Shown here one piece after another: positions 1-12,236 of a stretch of 64,000 nucleotides of DNA. A program made the position numbers and the translations under genes. Source of the stretch: Buddleja alternifolia (lineage: Eukaryota; Streptophyta; Magnoliopsida; Lamiales; Scrophulariaceae); NCBI GenBank assembly GCA_019426215.1, contig CM033393.1, forward strand, positions 1,617,001 to 1,681,000, written 5' to 3'. The notes below the pieces were generated by a model. That model was not told the DNA's origin and searched no databases. It saw nothing but the letters and a program-made list of their open reading frames with translations. Within the stretch, counting starts at the first letter, position 1; each line of letters starts with the position of its first letter.

Positions 1-3000
1 GTTCTTGGTGAAAGACTTAGTAGCTCTAAAATACCGGAACTTTGCATGGGAATATCTGAAGATTCTACAGATTGCTGATTTTCAGTGGTTTTTGGAGTGG
101 GACTAGGCAGACCAGAGAGATTTATATCCATATCGGGTTTATTTGAATCGGGCGACTTTAATAAAGCTGCAAAAACAGGCCCTGGTTCTATACTTGAGCT
201 CAAATCTATATGTAAAGATCTGAAATTTTCTTCAGAAGCCGGGTCGGGTCGCACCGAATCATTACTGGAGCTCAAATCTATATGTAAAGATCTGAAATTT
301 TCTTCAGAAGGCGGGTTGGCCCGGCTGGAATCATTACATTGATTTTGAAGCTCGTGGGTAGCACTAGTCGACTGATTTTGAGTTAGCCCACTTGAATCCT
401 TGTCTTCATTTCGTGAACCATGGTTAAATGCGTCACTCTCTTGGCCTCGATCAGGTTCTACTATGTGTGTTTTGCCGAGGCTCGGTTGGACATCATCTGT
501 ACTAGGATTAGTATCCTTGAGCAAATCCAAGCATTTTGGCCAAGATTCATCTGCCCTTCCAGTATTGTTGTTTGACACAACACTCACAGTATCTCCACAA
601 TTTCCATTTTTACCCTCACTTCCTGCAATAATTCCCTCAGTAGCCTCAACGTGTTCTTGTGACATGGAAGAAGGTTTTATTGACAAGTCTGATGCTCCAT
701 GGAATAGCCCATTCAATGCATCATTGAGAAGAACCGAGTCATATTGCTCGTGATTTGTCCATATCCTCATATCAGGTGGAAATAATCCAGTTGTACTCCA
801 TGTTCGAAGCTGCATCATGGAAAATGGGCCTTGAATCTTACCGTTGGGATCACGATAATGCCACAATTTCTCAGTTTCGATATTATTAGTATTGGACGAG
901 TTTCCCACAGGGGTAGTTTTAGTTGAAGCTTCTAATCCAGACCTTTGCACAATTGAATCTATTTTCTCTGTCATTCTATTCTGTGCCGGGATTGATCCCT
1001 CTTCTTTACCTGAAGATGTAATATAAATTCACTTCTAAATTTATCGTTAAACAAATCTACTACCAACCACCTATTCTTTTTACGGAAAATTGCAGCATTA
1101 GTCTAGTGCCATTTTAGTCTCAATGTTTACAGAAGTGCAAAATTAGTCCCATAGGCTGCAACCTTTTGCATTTTTAGTCCCAATCATTAAAAAACCGGTT
1201 TGGTCACCTGCCTTGCACGTGATAAGTACTAAATTTAACAACGCGTGTATTTCCAAATTAAGAGGGTGTTTGGCTAAGCTTATAAGCTCCTCTAAACATC
1301 TTATAAGATGTTTTAGAGTTTATGAGCTCTACAAATTTGTTTGGTAAATTTTTAAAAATATATATATATAAGACTAAAAAATAAGCTGTTTGGATCTTAT
1401 AAACTGTTTTTAAAAAAGTAACCCACCCCCACCTTTTTTTAAACATCTTATAAGATGTTACATCTTATAAGCTTTTAAAACATCTTATAAGATGTAGGAG
1501 CTTATAAGATGTTTTGGATAAGCTTAGCCAAACACCCTCTAATTCCATCCCTTCTTTAACGGGTAGGACCAAAATTGCGAAAAAAATGCATCCTATTAGA
1601 TTAATGTTCAAGTTTGTAAATAATGATACTAAAATTGCAACATACCCCGTCCTACATCCTATAGGATCAATATTGCAATTTCCCCTATTTTTTATCTAAA
1701 AACCTCACCTTTTTTATTAGGAGAAGTGGACTTTCTTCCATTTCGAGGAAATCCTGAGTAGCTTGGCCTCACATATTCATCTGCATAGCAAGTGCAACAT
1801 CACTAAGAACCCTAATTAACGAAACAAAAGCAGATGAAATAACTTATAGAAAGACATTTCCAGGACTGTAAAGCCCCATGATAGAGAAACCTTTTTTACT
1901 GTCGTCACCAACTCTGTTATCCTCTTCTGATTCATAATCTGGACTCATTTTTGGATCAGCATGTATTTCTGGGACTTCAGAGATTCGGCGTTGGTGCTCC
2001 TCGGGTGATTTTAGAAGATGTAATTTGTTTACATATTCTCTGAGCGTAGAAAGAGTTAAGGAATTTCAAAAAAAAGGTCCACTGTTATGATCATGTGAGT
2101 TGGCGGGAAAATAAAAAACAAACTACTTTGAATCTTATTTTGATAATAAATAAAAGGCAATAAAACAGCAGCAATCCTACTTTTGAACTGCAGGGGCTAA
2201 CTTGGAAATTCAGGACCAATATAAGATGGACAAAGACAGAGATTTCAAGAACCAATGTTTATCTTAAGCACAGAAACAAAGAGTTCATCTTGAATATCAA
2301 ATTTGCCGGTACCAAGTGAAGATAAATCATTGAAGCATTTCCCACAATTGCATTTTGACAACAACTAAGGCTATAGAGCAGTGCCACCTTTACATCTTGA
2401 AAACCAATGTTTATGTACAAAGAAATTTTAACTTTTAGCTCATTCAGCATAAAAGCATTTGAAAATTTAGAAAAGTTACCATATGCTTGCTTTTATAAAT
2501 GAAATAGCTATAAAAAAAGGATATTCCTTCTTACGACCCTTCTCACTTGCTCGATCTCGGAGATGGTTTAGTCGCAATATCTCTGCCTCCAGCCACTATA
2601 TTCATAACATTAGAATCATAAATTACATTTGAGAAACCCAAAAAAATAGAAAAATAATACAGAAGGATATTCATTTCTCTTTTGCTCTTGCAAAGAAGAA
2701 CTGGAATCTTGAAAGAGAAAATCTGGTGGTGCTTAATCACTATATTTATTTCTGGTAGATAAGAATTAACAAACTCACATCATTGACCCTGACTGCTTGG
2801 ATTGACATAGCTTTCTTTTGTACCTCGCCCTAGAACCAAGGAGAATATAAGGGAAACAATGGCAGACAGTTTCAGGTCAAACATTAAAAATGTAACAAAG
2901 TAAACTTACAACAGTAAACTGTTTCACAAGTCCGCATCTAATGCTTTGACGTAGCCGTCCGCATTCATCCTGAATGTCAAAATAAATCATTAGGGACCAT

Positions 3001-6000
3001 AAGGAATATTCATACCTAAGACATTATATATAATTTAGGAGAACATGTAAAATTTTCTTGTGTTTATACAAATGACCATGACAATGCGTCACATTTTGAA
3101 GAAAAAGAAATCACTCTATTTTCTCAAATATGATATTCATCCCAATCTTAGATTCAAGAGAAGAGGAAATATTTGTATGAGTCAATGAGGTGTGCAATAC
3201 TGATCATCAAAGATCACAAGTAAATACATTTTGTGGCTGCATTATCAAGACGACTTTGGAAATGCATTAGCATCAAAGGGCATAGGTATAACAGAATTCT
3301 TTTGAAGCATAATAAGGGCAGGTTTGGACCAAGGAGTTTGACGAGGAAAAAGAAAAGAAAATGAAAATGACGAAAAAAAATTTAAGCACATATCAATTTG
3401 AAGTGAGCAAAACATTTTCCTCAGTGTTTTCCTGACTAAAATCCAAGGACCACATTGAAGGTAAGGGAATTAGGAAAGACCTACAGAAAGGGAATAGGAA
3501 AAAGCAAGAAGTTCTTATCACTGCTACTAATACTATGACTCGCATATTAGTTTTGATTTATAACTAACACCTTATGAAACATCTAAAATTCAAAACAAAA
3601 GCATTAAATAAAGATTGAGAAGCTGGTGAATTTTGTATCTCTAGTTACCTCAGTGAAATCTTGATTTGAAATGGCATCAATTGATACAACCTCTTTCTTG
3701 TCTAAATTTAAAACTTCAAGCATGACATCAGCTGTCTTATCACCAATTTTATAAGGCTCAGCGACCTTGGTAGTCCCTGAATTACAGATATAAAGATGTA
3801 TCGGTTCAATAAATATTTGATGTGGAATGAGAAATTAAAGATACAGTCATGGAGGGAAGGAAGCAAGAATCCAAAGCATGAATTTGATAAATTTTACCTA
3901 CAACTTGGACAAGCCTGTAAACGTCTTGCTTCTGATCATTACTCGATATTCTAATTCTAACAATCGACCCCACGACCTTAGTATTGAAGTTCTCTTGATC
4001 TTCAATAAGATTCTCCATCAAATTACGTCGCAAATAGATCAAATTAATGTTATGGACATCAATCGCGGCATATTCATCTAAATTATTCTGGGCTGCTCTC
4101 TCTTCGCTCTTTTTACGTGATTTTCGCTTTCTACTTTTAATTGGTTTTGACAACCCATAATTGTTTCCATCAACCTCCATTTCACTTGCAACAGAAGCAA
4201 CAAATCCAGCGGGAATGAAAGAATTCTTCTGACATTCATCCTTTCTAAGAAAGTGAAATTCGAGAAGCTTAAGCATTTCAATGTGACCAACACGTGACTT
4301 TCCAAATAAATTCTCTAGCCTTGGATCACAAATAATTTGACTCTTCTGATGAGGATCCCGAAGGTTGTTTCTCTTTATGTAATCAAGCATTAGTGTTTGG
4401 ACATCAAATTGCGACAGAGCTGATGTATGACCATTCTTCATGTGTGCAACAAACTCCAAGAGGTCTTTAGATGCCCAATCAGAATTAATATCAATGCTCG
4501 GCTTATCCAAGTCTTTGTCATATGTGCGCTTGCAGATGCATGGCTTGTCAGCATCTTTGACAACACTCAGCTCGTCTCTATCTTTCTCAGTGGCCTCCAC
4601 AATGCTTGATTCCTCAATGGTTTTGTCAACTGCTGACTCCTCATTGACTTTGTCGATGATCGGCTTCTCCATCTCTTTGTTATGACTTTGCCCATTTTCC
4701 AAATTGTCACTACTCAGTTTCTCTGTGTGACTTGATGGTGCTGTCGTTAACCTATCATTCTGTGGCAAACTAATATCAACATGGGGCTTATTCAACTCCA
4801 AACACTCAGTACTCTTCTTGTCTGAAATAGCAACTTTCTCATCAACTGCAGTGTACTGCACACTACTTAACTGCGGCTTGTAAGCTACTGCAGGCACACC
4901 TTTCCAAGGTCTTCTAGCTTGAGTGAGCTCAGTCAGTGTCAATGATAACTTCTCTTTCAAGAATACCCAATACACCTTGAAGAGATATTCCCAGCTAGTT
5001 TTGTCGTCAAAATCTACCTGAATCTACATAAATTAATTCCAGCCGATCTGTCAGCATAAGTTACAACTTCCATACAAGTTTACTGGATATTTCTAGAGTA
5101 CAATTACCAATTATTGGCAAGCTCATGCCCAAAGGACATAACAAATATTGGAAAGATTAATTACTTGATAAAATAAGGCTTTACATGCTTGGACTACTCT
5201 GTTTCCCTTTACATGTTTGGACATTTGCCAAAAGTGTGGGTCCCATTACAACAATTTCCATGTGAACAACAGATGATTTAGAAACAGAAAATGGCATTTA
5301 ATGCAAGATCTCGGAACTGATACATTCAAGTCACAATTTTCATTTGAACCACATACAAACAAAAACGGCATTCGTCCTTTGTTTCTTTTCAAGTACAAAT
5401 GGCATGCTTTATCACAAAGGCCATACTTCCATTGTCACTACACAAGAATTTCAACCGCTGGTATTCATATTTATTATGCCTCTTGATTTTATCGAGATTC
5501 AAAAGATTGCCTTCAAGAATGTTAGTAAAAATACAAAAGTAACCAGTTACATCCATGCTTAAATTTCATAACAGTTCCCCGCATCGTATCCTAGCAAGAA
5601 TCCACAGTATATGCACATAATGACAAGATGCACACATCACCAAGAGGAACCTTAGAGATTGGTCTAGCTTCAAATTTAATAGTCCAAACTGAAAACAAAT
5701 ACATTTTAAATTTAACTTTCCAATTCTTGAATACACCATTTGATTCTAAATAAAGAAACACAGACAACATCAGGCCTTCAAACATTGTATAATTGACATG
5801 CAAACGCGGAAAGCGAAATAATTGAATTAATTCTTAAATAGTTATAACTTTCCATATGAACCCAACTTTCAGCTGCAACAGTAAAATCTATAAAAGAGTT
5901 CGGACACGCTTAAAAACCATCAGTACATGAACAAAAACCAGCTGCTGACCTTCATAATATAGAATGAAAGGAAATACTATATGCAAACAATAAGTGACTA

Positions 6001-7374
6001 GGTAAATACATATGTAATAACATTAAGATGTCTTAACCCGAGGTTGAGCACATCGCAACAATAAACTCACAACATAACAGCAAAGAGAATTTTGGGGAAG
6101 CAATTCTTCGATCTAACAACATGTCAAGAAACAATTTTGCATACCGATTCACTGTTTGCTTGGTCTTTATTTTCAATCAGCATAATAGTTTTCATGCACG
6201 TCGAGCAAAAGCCTCTGTTTCCTCTAACACACACGTAATCTGCATCTTTAGTGCATCCCTTGCACAATGAATATGTGCAAGTGTAGCACAAGTGGTGAGA
6301 AGACTTCCGACATACACTACATATGTGCCAACCTGAAAGCAACATCACCATAAGAACATAAATAGGCAGCATCCAGACAATGCATCAGGCAATAGATCAA
6401 GCGAAAAAGGAAAACGTGCCCAAATTAGGAAAAAAGAAATGGTGGGGCTGGGAAAAGAAACCCAGTACAAAATACATTACCACTTCAGCAAATGAATATT
6501 AGGAAAAACATTCAAGATAGCAAAACTTTATGCGTGTGTCACAAATTAAAGAACATCTTAAACATCTGTAAAACTAAACTTCCACAAGAAAATAAGAAAA
6601 CAATCAAAAGAGACATAAAAACAGGAGAAAAAGGGAATAAACAAACTTCTTGAAGTTTGCGGAGATGAAGAGGGATCATACCGCAATTCCATTTAGCTTT
6701 TGATTTGAAGAATGCTTCATCTCGCTTAATACACGCCGGATGATACGCCTTCGGACAGCCCCTAAACATTAACAAGACAAATTCAACACACTAACAAGTA
6801 ACAACGGAACGAACTCCCAAGTTCAATAATTCTAAAAAAGCTACCTACAATACTACTATAGATGATAGTGTCAACTAAAAAGATCCTCAACAACAAGGAA
6901 GAGAAGCACATTTAAGAAGTCAAATAATCACCATCAAAACTGGAAACCAAGTACAGTTCATAACAACTAATCTCACTTTTTATCACAAAGCACGAGAGAA
7001 CCCCCATCGAAGCAGATGAAGCAAACATCCTCTTCCTCATCCACCACCTCCTGTTTCTTCCGCTTCGGCGGCTGAGGCTTCGGCGCAAAATACCCCTTAG
7101 GCGGCCGTCCTCTCTTCCGCTTATCTCCGGCGCCGATCACCTCTCCCCCCGCCGGAAACGCCGTCATCGGAGTCGGATTCACCGCTGCAAGAGGCCGAGC
7201 AGCTCCGTTAACCTCCGCCGGAGCTCCGATGAGCTGGGACCCACCGATTTCCCCCCGATTCACCTCCGAAGAAACCGAATTCTCCAACCCTAGCGTCGGC
7301 GAAGTAGAAACAGAAGACTCATCATCATCAATCTGAGCTGCTACCGCAGCTAACAACGTCTCTATATTCTCCAT
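1..7374 (-). CDS. C3H44/NERD-like PHD-SWIB-Plus3-GYF protein, partial (3' end outside window)
   Basis: A large nuclear regulator of the plant CCCH-zinc-finger 44/19 (NERD) family. NERD in Arabidopsis acts in chromatin-linked RNA silencing; the same role here is inference. Exons read on the minus strand: 7374-6977, 6761-6682, 6332-6145, 5023(or 5017)-3898, 3776-3649, 2969-2910, 2829-2779, 2595-2525, 2045-1891, 1780-1709 and 1009 to the left edge. All phases agree, giving about 1112 codons without a stop. Domain order: an AT-hook-like KRGRPPKG and the first half of a PHD finger (exon 1), the rest of the PHD plus a Cys-rich extension (exons 2-3), a SWIB domain (about 4480-4240), Plus3 (end of exon 4 to exon 8) and GYF (about 870-725, with LWHYRDPNGKIQGPFS). 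The expected CCCH finger would lie past the window edge. The start ATG at 7374 is the first in frame. The intron after exon 8 is AT-AC; the others use GT-AG. Confidence 0.9.
191..334 (-). repeat. 72-bp in-frame tandem duplication inside exon 11 of the C3H44/NERD-like gene
   Basis: Two adjacent 72-bp copies (191-262 and 263-334) each encode 24 residues containing SEENFRSLHIDLSSS. The copies differ at several bases, so the duplication is not brand new. It lies in the low-complexity stretch after the GYF domain and keeps the reading frame. Confidence 0.85.
1084..1684. mobile_element. Decayed MULE-like MITE split by the Tourist insertion
   Basis: Ends read GGAAAATTGCAGCATTAGTC on the left and, reversed, GGGAAATTGCAATATTGATC on the right. 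Iterated phrases of the type 'ttagtccca/ggaccaaaattgc' lie inside. The same terminal style recurs at 21301-22180, 23044-23359 and 28108-28565. I could not find an unambiguous target duplication. Confidence 0.55.
1262..1539. mobile_element. Tourist-like MITE (PIF/Harbinger type), 278 bp
   Basis: Terminal inverted repeats begin GAGGGTGTTTGGCTAAGCTT and are mirrored at the other end. TAA target duplications lie at 1259-1261 and 1540-1542. The interior is a long imperfect palindrome of CTTATAAG/ATGTTTT units. TAA duplications with GGGTGTTTGG-type termini fit the Tourist/PIF-Harbinger class. It sits inside intron 10 of the C3H44-like gene and inside an older element (1084-1684). Confidence 0.85.
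2046..2524 (-). other. U12-type AT-AC intron in the C3H44/NERD-like gene
   Basis: Read on the minus strand, the intron opens with ATATCCTTTT and closes with CTAC. A perfect U12 branch-site string TTCCTTAAC sits at 2063-2055, with its branch adenosine about 10 nt from the 3' splice site. Splicing 2525 to 2045 joins GA to GCTCAGAGAA and restores the conserved GR(R/K)KELRE segment of this family. No GT-AG pairing nearby keeps both frame and conserved residues. Confidence 0.9.
3313..3500. repeat. Dispersed repeat, copy 1 (intron of C3H44-like gene)
   Basis: This purine-rich stretch, starting around 'caggtttggaccaagg' and containing 'gaagtgagcaaaacatttt', resembles 31985-32180 in order and wording. 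It is probably a degraded MITE family; no target duplication was identified. Confidence 0.4.
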
Positions 7375-8050
7375 CAAAAAACCTACCGAAACCCTAGAAT
7401 TTTAGTACTCAATCCGCCAAGCAAGCACTAAATCCGACCAAAAAATCAAATTCCATGATCACAACAACATCTTCAACACCACAATCCAACACGCAATTAC
7501 AACCAACAACAAAAATTGCACAAAATTGGATTGAAAGGTGTAGCGATGGGATTGGCTGAGAGAGTTTAGGGGGAGTATTGTATTTTTTAGCTGTAACAAC
7601 AATAAAATAAAATGAAATGAAAAACAATCTTATTCTTCTGATAATAATTATCTTTCGGCAAGAAGTGGAATTTCTATGTAACCCCACCCCACCTTCACCA
7701 CCCTACCTACCCCCCACCCCCACCCCACCCACCAAGTGTTTGATGTAATTACACATGTGGAGGAGTCAAAGAGTGAAAGCGCGGCCGCAGGGTCATGGCC
7801 ATGGGGCCGGTGAAGAATTGGGGTACACGTGATTGAGGGGGGGGGGTCAAATTTTGTGGGTTTTTTGGCCTTTTCTTTTCTTTTTCTTCTTCCCACTTTA
7901 TTGTTGTTAGTGCGGGTGAAAGATGTTCTGTTTGACACCAATTTGCATCGTTTTGTATGAGGGGGTGGGGGGTGGTGGGTTTGGCCAAACTTTTGTGTGA
8001 GAAAAATGACATGTGTCGACAAAGACTTGAATTGTTTTTTCAAAATTTAT
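7375..8050. promoter_or_regulatory. Leader and promoter of the C3H44/NERD-like gene, with C/G-rich tracts
   Basis: Upstream of the ATG at 7374 lies an 'aaaccctag' telo-box-like string (about 7386) and a likely 5' leader. Next come a C-rich run at 7682-7735, a G10 tract at 7837-7846 and a G-rich stretch at 7960-7981. I saw no convincing TATA box. Long reading frames here are low-complexity artefacts. Confidence 0.5.
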
Positions 8051-10865
8051 CGAGACTTTAAATTTTAGTATAATTGTATTTAGTTGCGTATGATGATTTT
8101 GCGCAAGTTTTATTGCGTAAATTATTATGATTATATCAGAAGTTCGTGTCCAGGTTGCTACTAAGGATGTTTTGGTTTGATGATCAGGGAGATTTATTTG
8201 TTTTGTTTGTGTTGCTCTCGATTCACTATATGTTATTGGTTTTAAAAGGGTATATGCATTTTAGCGTTGATTCCTCTTGATTCTGAAGGTGTTGGATGGA
8301 CTGTGAGTTACACCACAAAGACTAGAGTTTGCATGTGTTGACGAATTTAGGCTCTGTTCGTACTCTAAATTTCAATATAATTATAATTATTTATTTATAT
8401 TACTTCATCAATAATCATGATTATCCCACGAATTCGTGTCTCAATATCCAAAGTATGACTATGTTGATGACTAGAAAATCTGATTCCTTTTTTTATACGT
8501 CTTAATAACCGACTATGTCGCTCTCGCTCCACAAATATTATTTTATAAGGATTTGCATTTTATTGCTGATTTGTCTTGATTCCGGTGATTTTGGATAGAC
8601 TATAAGCAACACTAGTTTTGCATGTGTAAACAAATTTGGGATCCGTTTGGATCTCAAATCTCATTTTAACAACAATTATTTTTTTATATTACTGCATCAA
8701 TGGTTATAATTATCTTTCAAATCCATTTCTCGATATCTCGAAAGTATGACTATGTTGGGCTTTATTGAATGACCACCTCTACTCTAAAAAAAATATTTTT
8801 TCCTCACAAAATCACATTTGGTTGGCTCATCATGTGAAAAAAAATCTCAAAGTTTCTATCGAAGATTCTTGCAACAAAAGAAAAAAAAAATTTACCAATC
8901 ATGATTTGATAGTTTTACCCATAGATTGAAAGGGTTTGTTCCAGTCATATCTCAACATTGAGAGTTAAATTAATTAGATATTATAATGCAAAATAACGCA
9001 TCGTGCAAAATAAGATTCATTTTGCCTATTTTTTTATATTCAAATTGATTGAATTTGACTAAGATATGTTTATAAAAAAATATTTAAACATTAATCCAAA
9101 CAAAATATTTCACAATTAAAAACATATCACATCAAAAATACTCATTACATATTTTTCTCTAAAAAATAAAACTTATACCAAACATACTTTTAACACAACA
9201 TTTCTTGTCTCTAAAAATATTTTTCTCACGTTTATCATAAAAAACGTAAAATAAAAAAATTGGAGATAGATATTCCATCCAATAAACCCGTAATGGCTAG
9301 AGGGTCTAATTCTCCTTGTTCCGTAGTAATAATCAGCTATGTTGCACCTTAGTTTTTACGGTACATTTAGGTTTCAAGTTTCCATACTTTCTCATTTGTC
9401 AATTAATATTTACCAAACTTTCAGCCCCACACAAAATAACATGAACTGGTTGTGTACATTTTTTCCATATTTTTCTTTACTACTGTCACCTTTCCTCGTA
9501 CCTTTTTCATACGTACATACATATATATATATATATATATGTTATCACCTAGTTTCCTAAGTGTTATAAAAATTAATGCAGCAATTGGAAGGAACAAATA
9601 AGTTAAATTTTTTTAGGTAAAGATTTCTATTGAAAGCATCCAGGCATAGCAACAATTGTGTATACATGCATGCTTTCTTAAACTAGCAGGCTTTATGCAT
9701 GTTCTCTATATGGATTTTGGGTTGCTTTTAGGAGCTCATGAGATGTGATTAAAAAAAAAAAAAATAGGAGTTCATGAGGACGTGGCAATCTCAATTTAAT
9801 CACAATTACATGTGTAATTTGATTGAGTTGAGTAGAATGCGGTATTATTAAACTTGTTTAAATTCTTATCAAATTTGAGAAATTGTACTTGACTTTGATT
9901 TTATTGTTAAATGAGTCGAACTCGAATAAACATTAATCAAATCGAACATGAATGGAATTCGAGTAACTTGATATTTTTATACGTATTTTTTTTATTTTTT
10001 AACAAGTCGAACTTCAAATCTTATTAAACGGAAAAAAGTGTGCAAGCTTGATTTGTTTTATTTAACAAAAGACCTCAAACAAGTTTTTAACAAAAAAGCT
10101 TGAATCACGTATCTAGTAGTTTAATTTAATTTTCAAACATAATCACAATCGTTCATGTGACGGTACCTATGAGTCCATTATATATAAATACTTGTAATTA
10201 TATTGAAATTGGATCAGTATTCCTAAACTTTCTGATAATCACTCTTGAATTTGGAAGCGATGAAATATACGTGAAATTATCATACACTAATAATTATGAC
10301 TACATTGAAACTTGAAATTTATAAATTTTGCAATAATGATTTTAAAAGTGATGAATCCATCGTATAAAAACAATTATGATTATATTAAAAAAATTATTTT
10401 TTAATTTTCTAAAAATTACTATGTTGTTTTGGAAGCCGTAAGATATATATGTTGATGACATCATGGGGTGAGAATTTTTTATTGTGATTTATAGCTAATA
10501 AGTAATAGGTGTATTAAATGATTGGGGCAGGGCTAGGGCTGTTTAATTGCGTGCAACTTGTTCATTTGATGACAAGTTTAGTGGTAGATAGATGTCCATA
10601 AAGTTTAATTAATTCTTATAGTAATCAGAAATTAATTTCAATAGTTGAAAGTTTAGTAGCAGTCTGTTGTCCACATTAAATAATTGGAAAGATTCATAAA
10701 TTTGAGATGGATTGTGTAAATCAACGCATTTCATGCATGCTTTCATTTTTTAGAAAGTGGGTAGTCTCATTTCATTTTATTGAAACCCAAAGTTATTATG
10801 AAAATAACGGTACAATATTAATAATATTGCGTGCTTTATTGTAATTTGCAATGTCACATCACGTG
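8051..10865. other. AT-rich intergenic DNA with a diverged local duplication
   Basis: No gene was recognised. Segments around 8258-8470 and 8560-8750 share phrases such as 'tcttgattc', 'tttgcatgtgt' and 'aaagtatgactatgttg', so they look like an old tandem duplication. A short (TA)n run lies near 9520-9540. Confidence 0.5.
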
Positions 10866-11120
10866 GCTAAACGATTTCCATAATTCAATATGTTAACTTC
10901 CTTTATTTTATTTTGATTATTATTTTATTTTAGAGTAGTTTTGGAATAGGTTACTGTTTAGTATTAGACTTCTCTTGTCCTTATTGTTAGGAGTTCTTAC
11001 CTATTTAAGTTGTGTTTTTATATTGATGAATAACAACCAGAAATTTTATTTTTCAATTCTCTTCTCTCTCGTTATAATTTTTTTGGAGATTATTCTCATC
11101 TCGAACCGGGATATTACATA
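10866..11120 (+). mobile_element. Possible LTR remnant (Ty1/copia-like style)
   Basis: The stretch resembles a plant copia LTR in style: a TATA-like 'ctatttaag', then a pyrimidine-rich leader after 'ttgatgaataacaacc', ending 'gggatattaca'. No partner LTR or target duplication was found in the window. Confidence 0.3.
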
Positions 11121-12236
11121 ATTAGAAAAGATTAAAGCTTACACTAATAGTGACAATCAAACATCATACGATACTTAATATGCCTTATTTTGGGCATAAT
11201 ATTAAATGTACAAAAATGCCCCTAAAAACCCTTAAGAAGCTATTAAAACGGGGGATCTGTGTTGTTGATGGTGGGTCGGGTAATCTGGCCCGAACCCATG
11301 ATCCTGATAGTGTTATGTGGCTGGCGAGCTATTATTTGGGCTTGGTTGTTTAAATTGTAAACACTATTACAGTTTTGTTTTAAATATATCGAACAATTTA
11401 ATGGTATGCTTCTTTATTGTTATTTATTTATGATAGTATAGATAGAGATCCCCGAGGATTACACAAAAGTTAGAGGAGTGGTTCCATACCTATGGAATGC
11501 TATCAAAGACCGTAATCTTAAAATCTATTCTAAGTCATAGAGGCTGTGAGATGTGGGATATCACGACCTCGTCAAGACTTGTTTGTGTTTGTCACTCTTA
11601 TAGAGATTGTCGTGTTCCATCGACAATGGCCAGATGGGTCAATACATGCACAAAGATTAATGCTTAAGAAAGTATGGGATTGAACAACCCCGCTAAGGAT
11701 TTCTCATTGGTTCTGTCGAACTTGGAGTCCTTAGGTTTCGTACTGTGAGATTAATCCTCAGACCTGAGATGTCACTGGAAAAGGTACTACCCACAATATT
11801 TAGATGTACACATGTACTCGAGGAGAGTCATATGGCCGCGTATATTGGGTATAGTTTGGTAGTATAGCAGAATAGGTGACATTGGATATGGGATTCATCC
11901 AAGGTTAAACACTCGGTATTTCCTATGTTGTTGCGAGAATTTAAATGGTCAATAAAAGCCTTTGATCAAAGCAAGTGTCTTATAACGGGGATTGGTGGTC
12001 TTTGCTTACAAGACTGGATCATTAAGTGCCACAACGCAGTCTATCACATGGATTTTCACTCTATGAGTATCAATGACAGATATGATTACATTTTTAATGA
12101 GTGTGAGTCAAGAATTTGCATGAGATACAGTGGCATCGAGGAGAGTACACTTTTAATGATTGTGAGTCTTCCACCTTGAGATAGCATAGACTTTTACCAT
12201 CCTCCAATATGCGAGCTGATTTTAGTCACTATATGC
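11121..12236. other. Unassigned non-coding block between intergenic DNA and the LINE
   Basis: This stretch has a more even base composition than its surroundings. Repeated phrases include 'atgagtgtgagtc' / 'atgattgtgagtc' and 'gagagtacactttt' / 'gaggagagtca'. A reading frame at 11925-12179 has no family features I recognise. It could be LTR-retrotransposon untranslated sequence, but nothing visible proves it. Confidence 0.35.

Noticed and set aside
85..753. Plus-strand reading frames
   Set aside because: They are antisense to exon 11 of the C3H44-like gene, whose GYF domain and consistent phases are clear.
2040..2545. GT-AG alternatives for the AT-AC intron
   Set aside because: Donors at 2534 or around 2545 combined with nearby AG acceptors drop conserved residues or lose the frame, while the U12 signals match perfectly.
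7648..8043. Pro/Thr-rich minus-strand frames upstream of the C3H44-like gene
   Set aside because: They come from C-rich promoter tracts; no ATG-to-exon structure or family similarity.
11925..12179. 84-codon reading frame as a gene
   Set aside because: No recognisable domain, no neighbouring exons, and it lies in a probable repeat-derived block.
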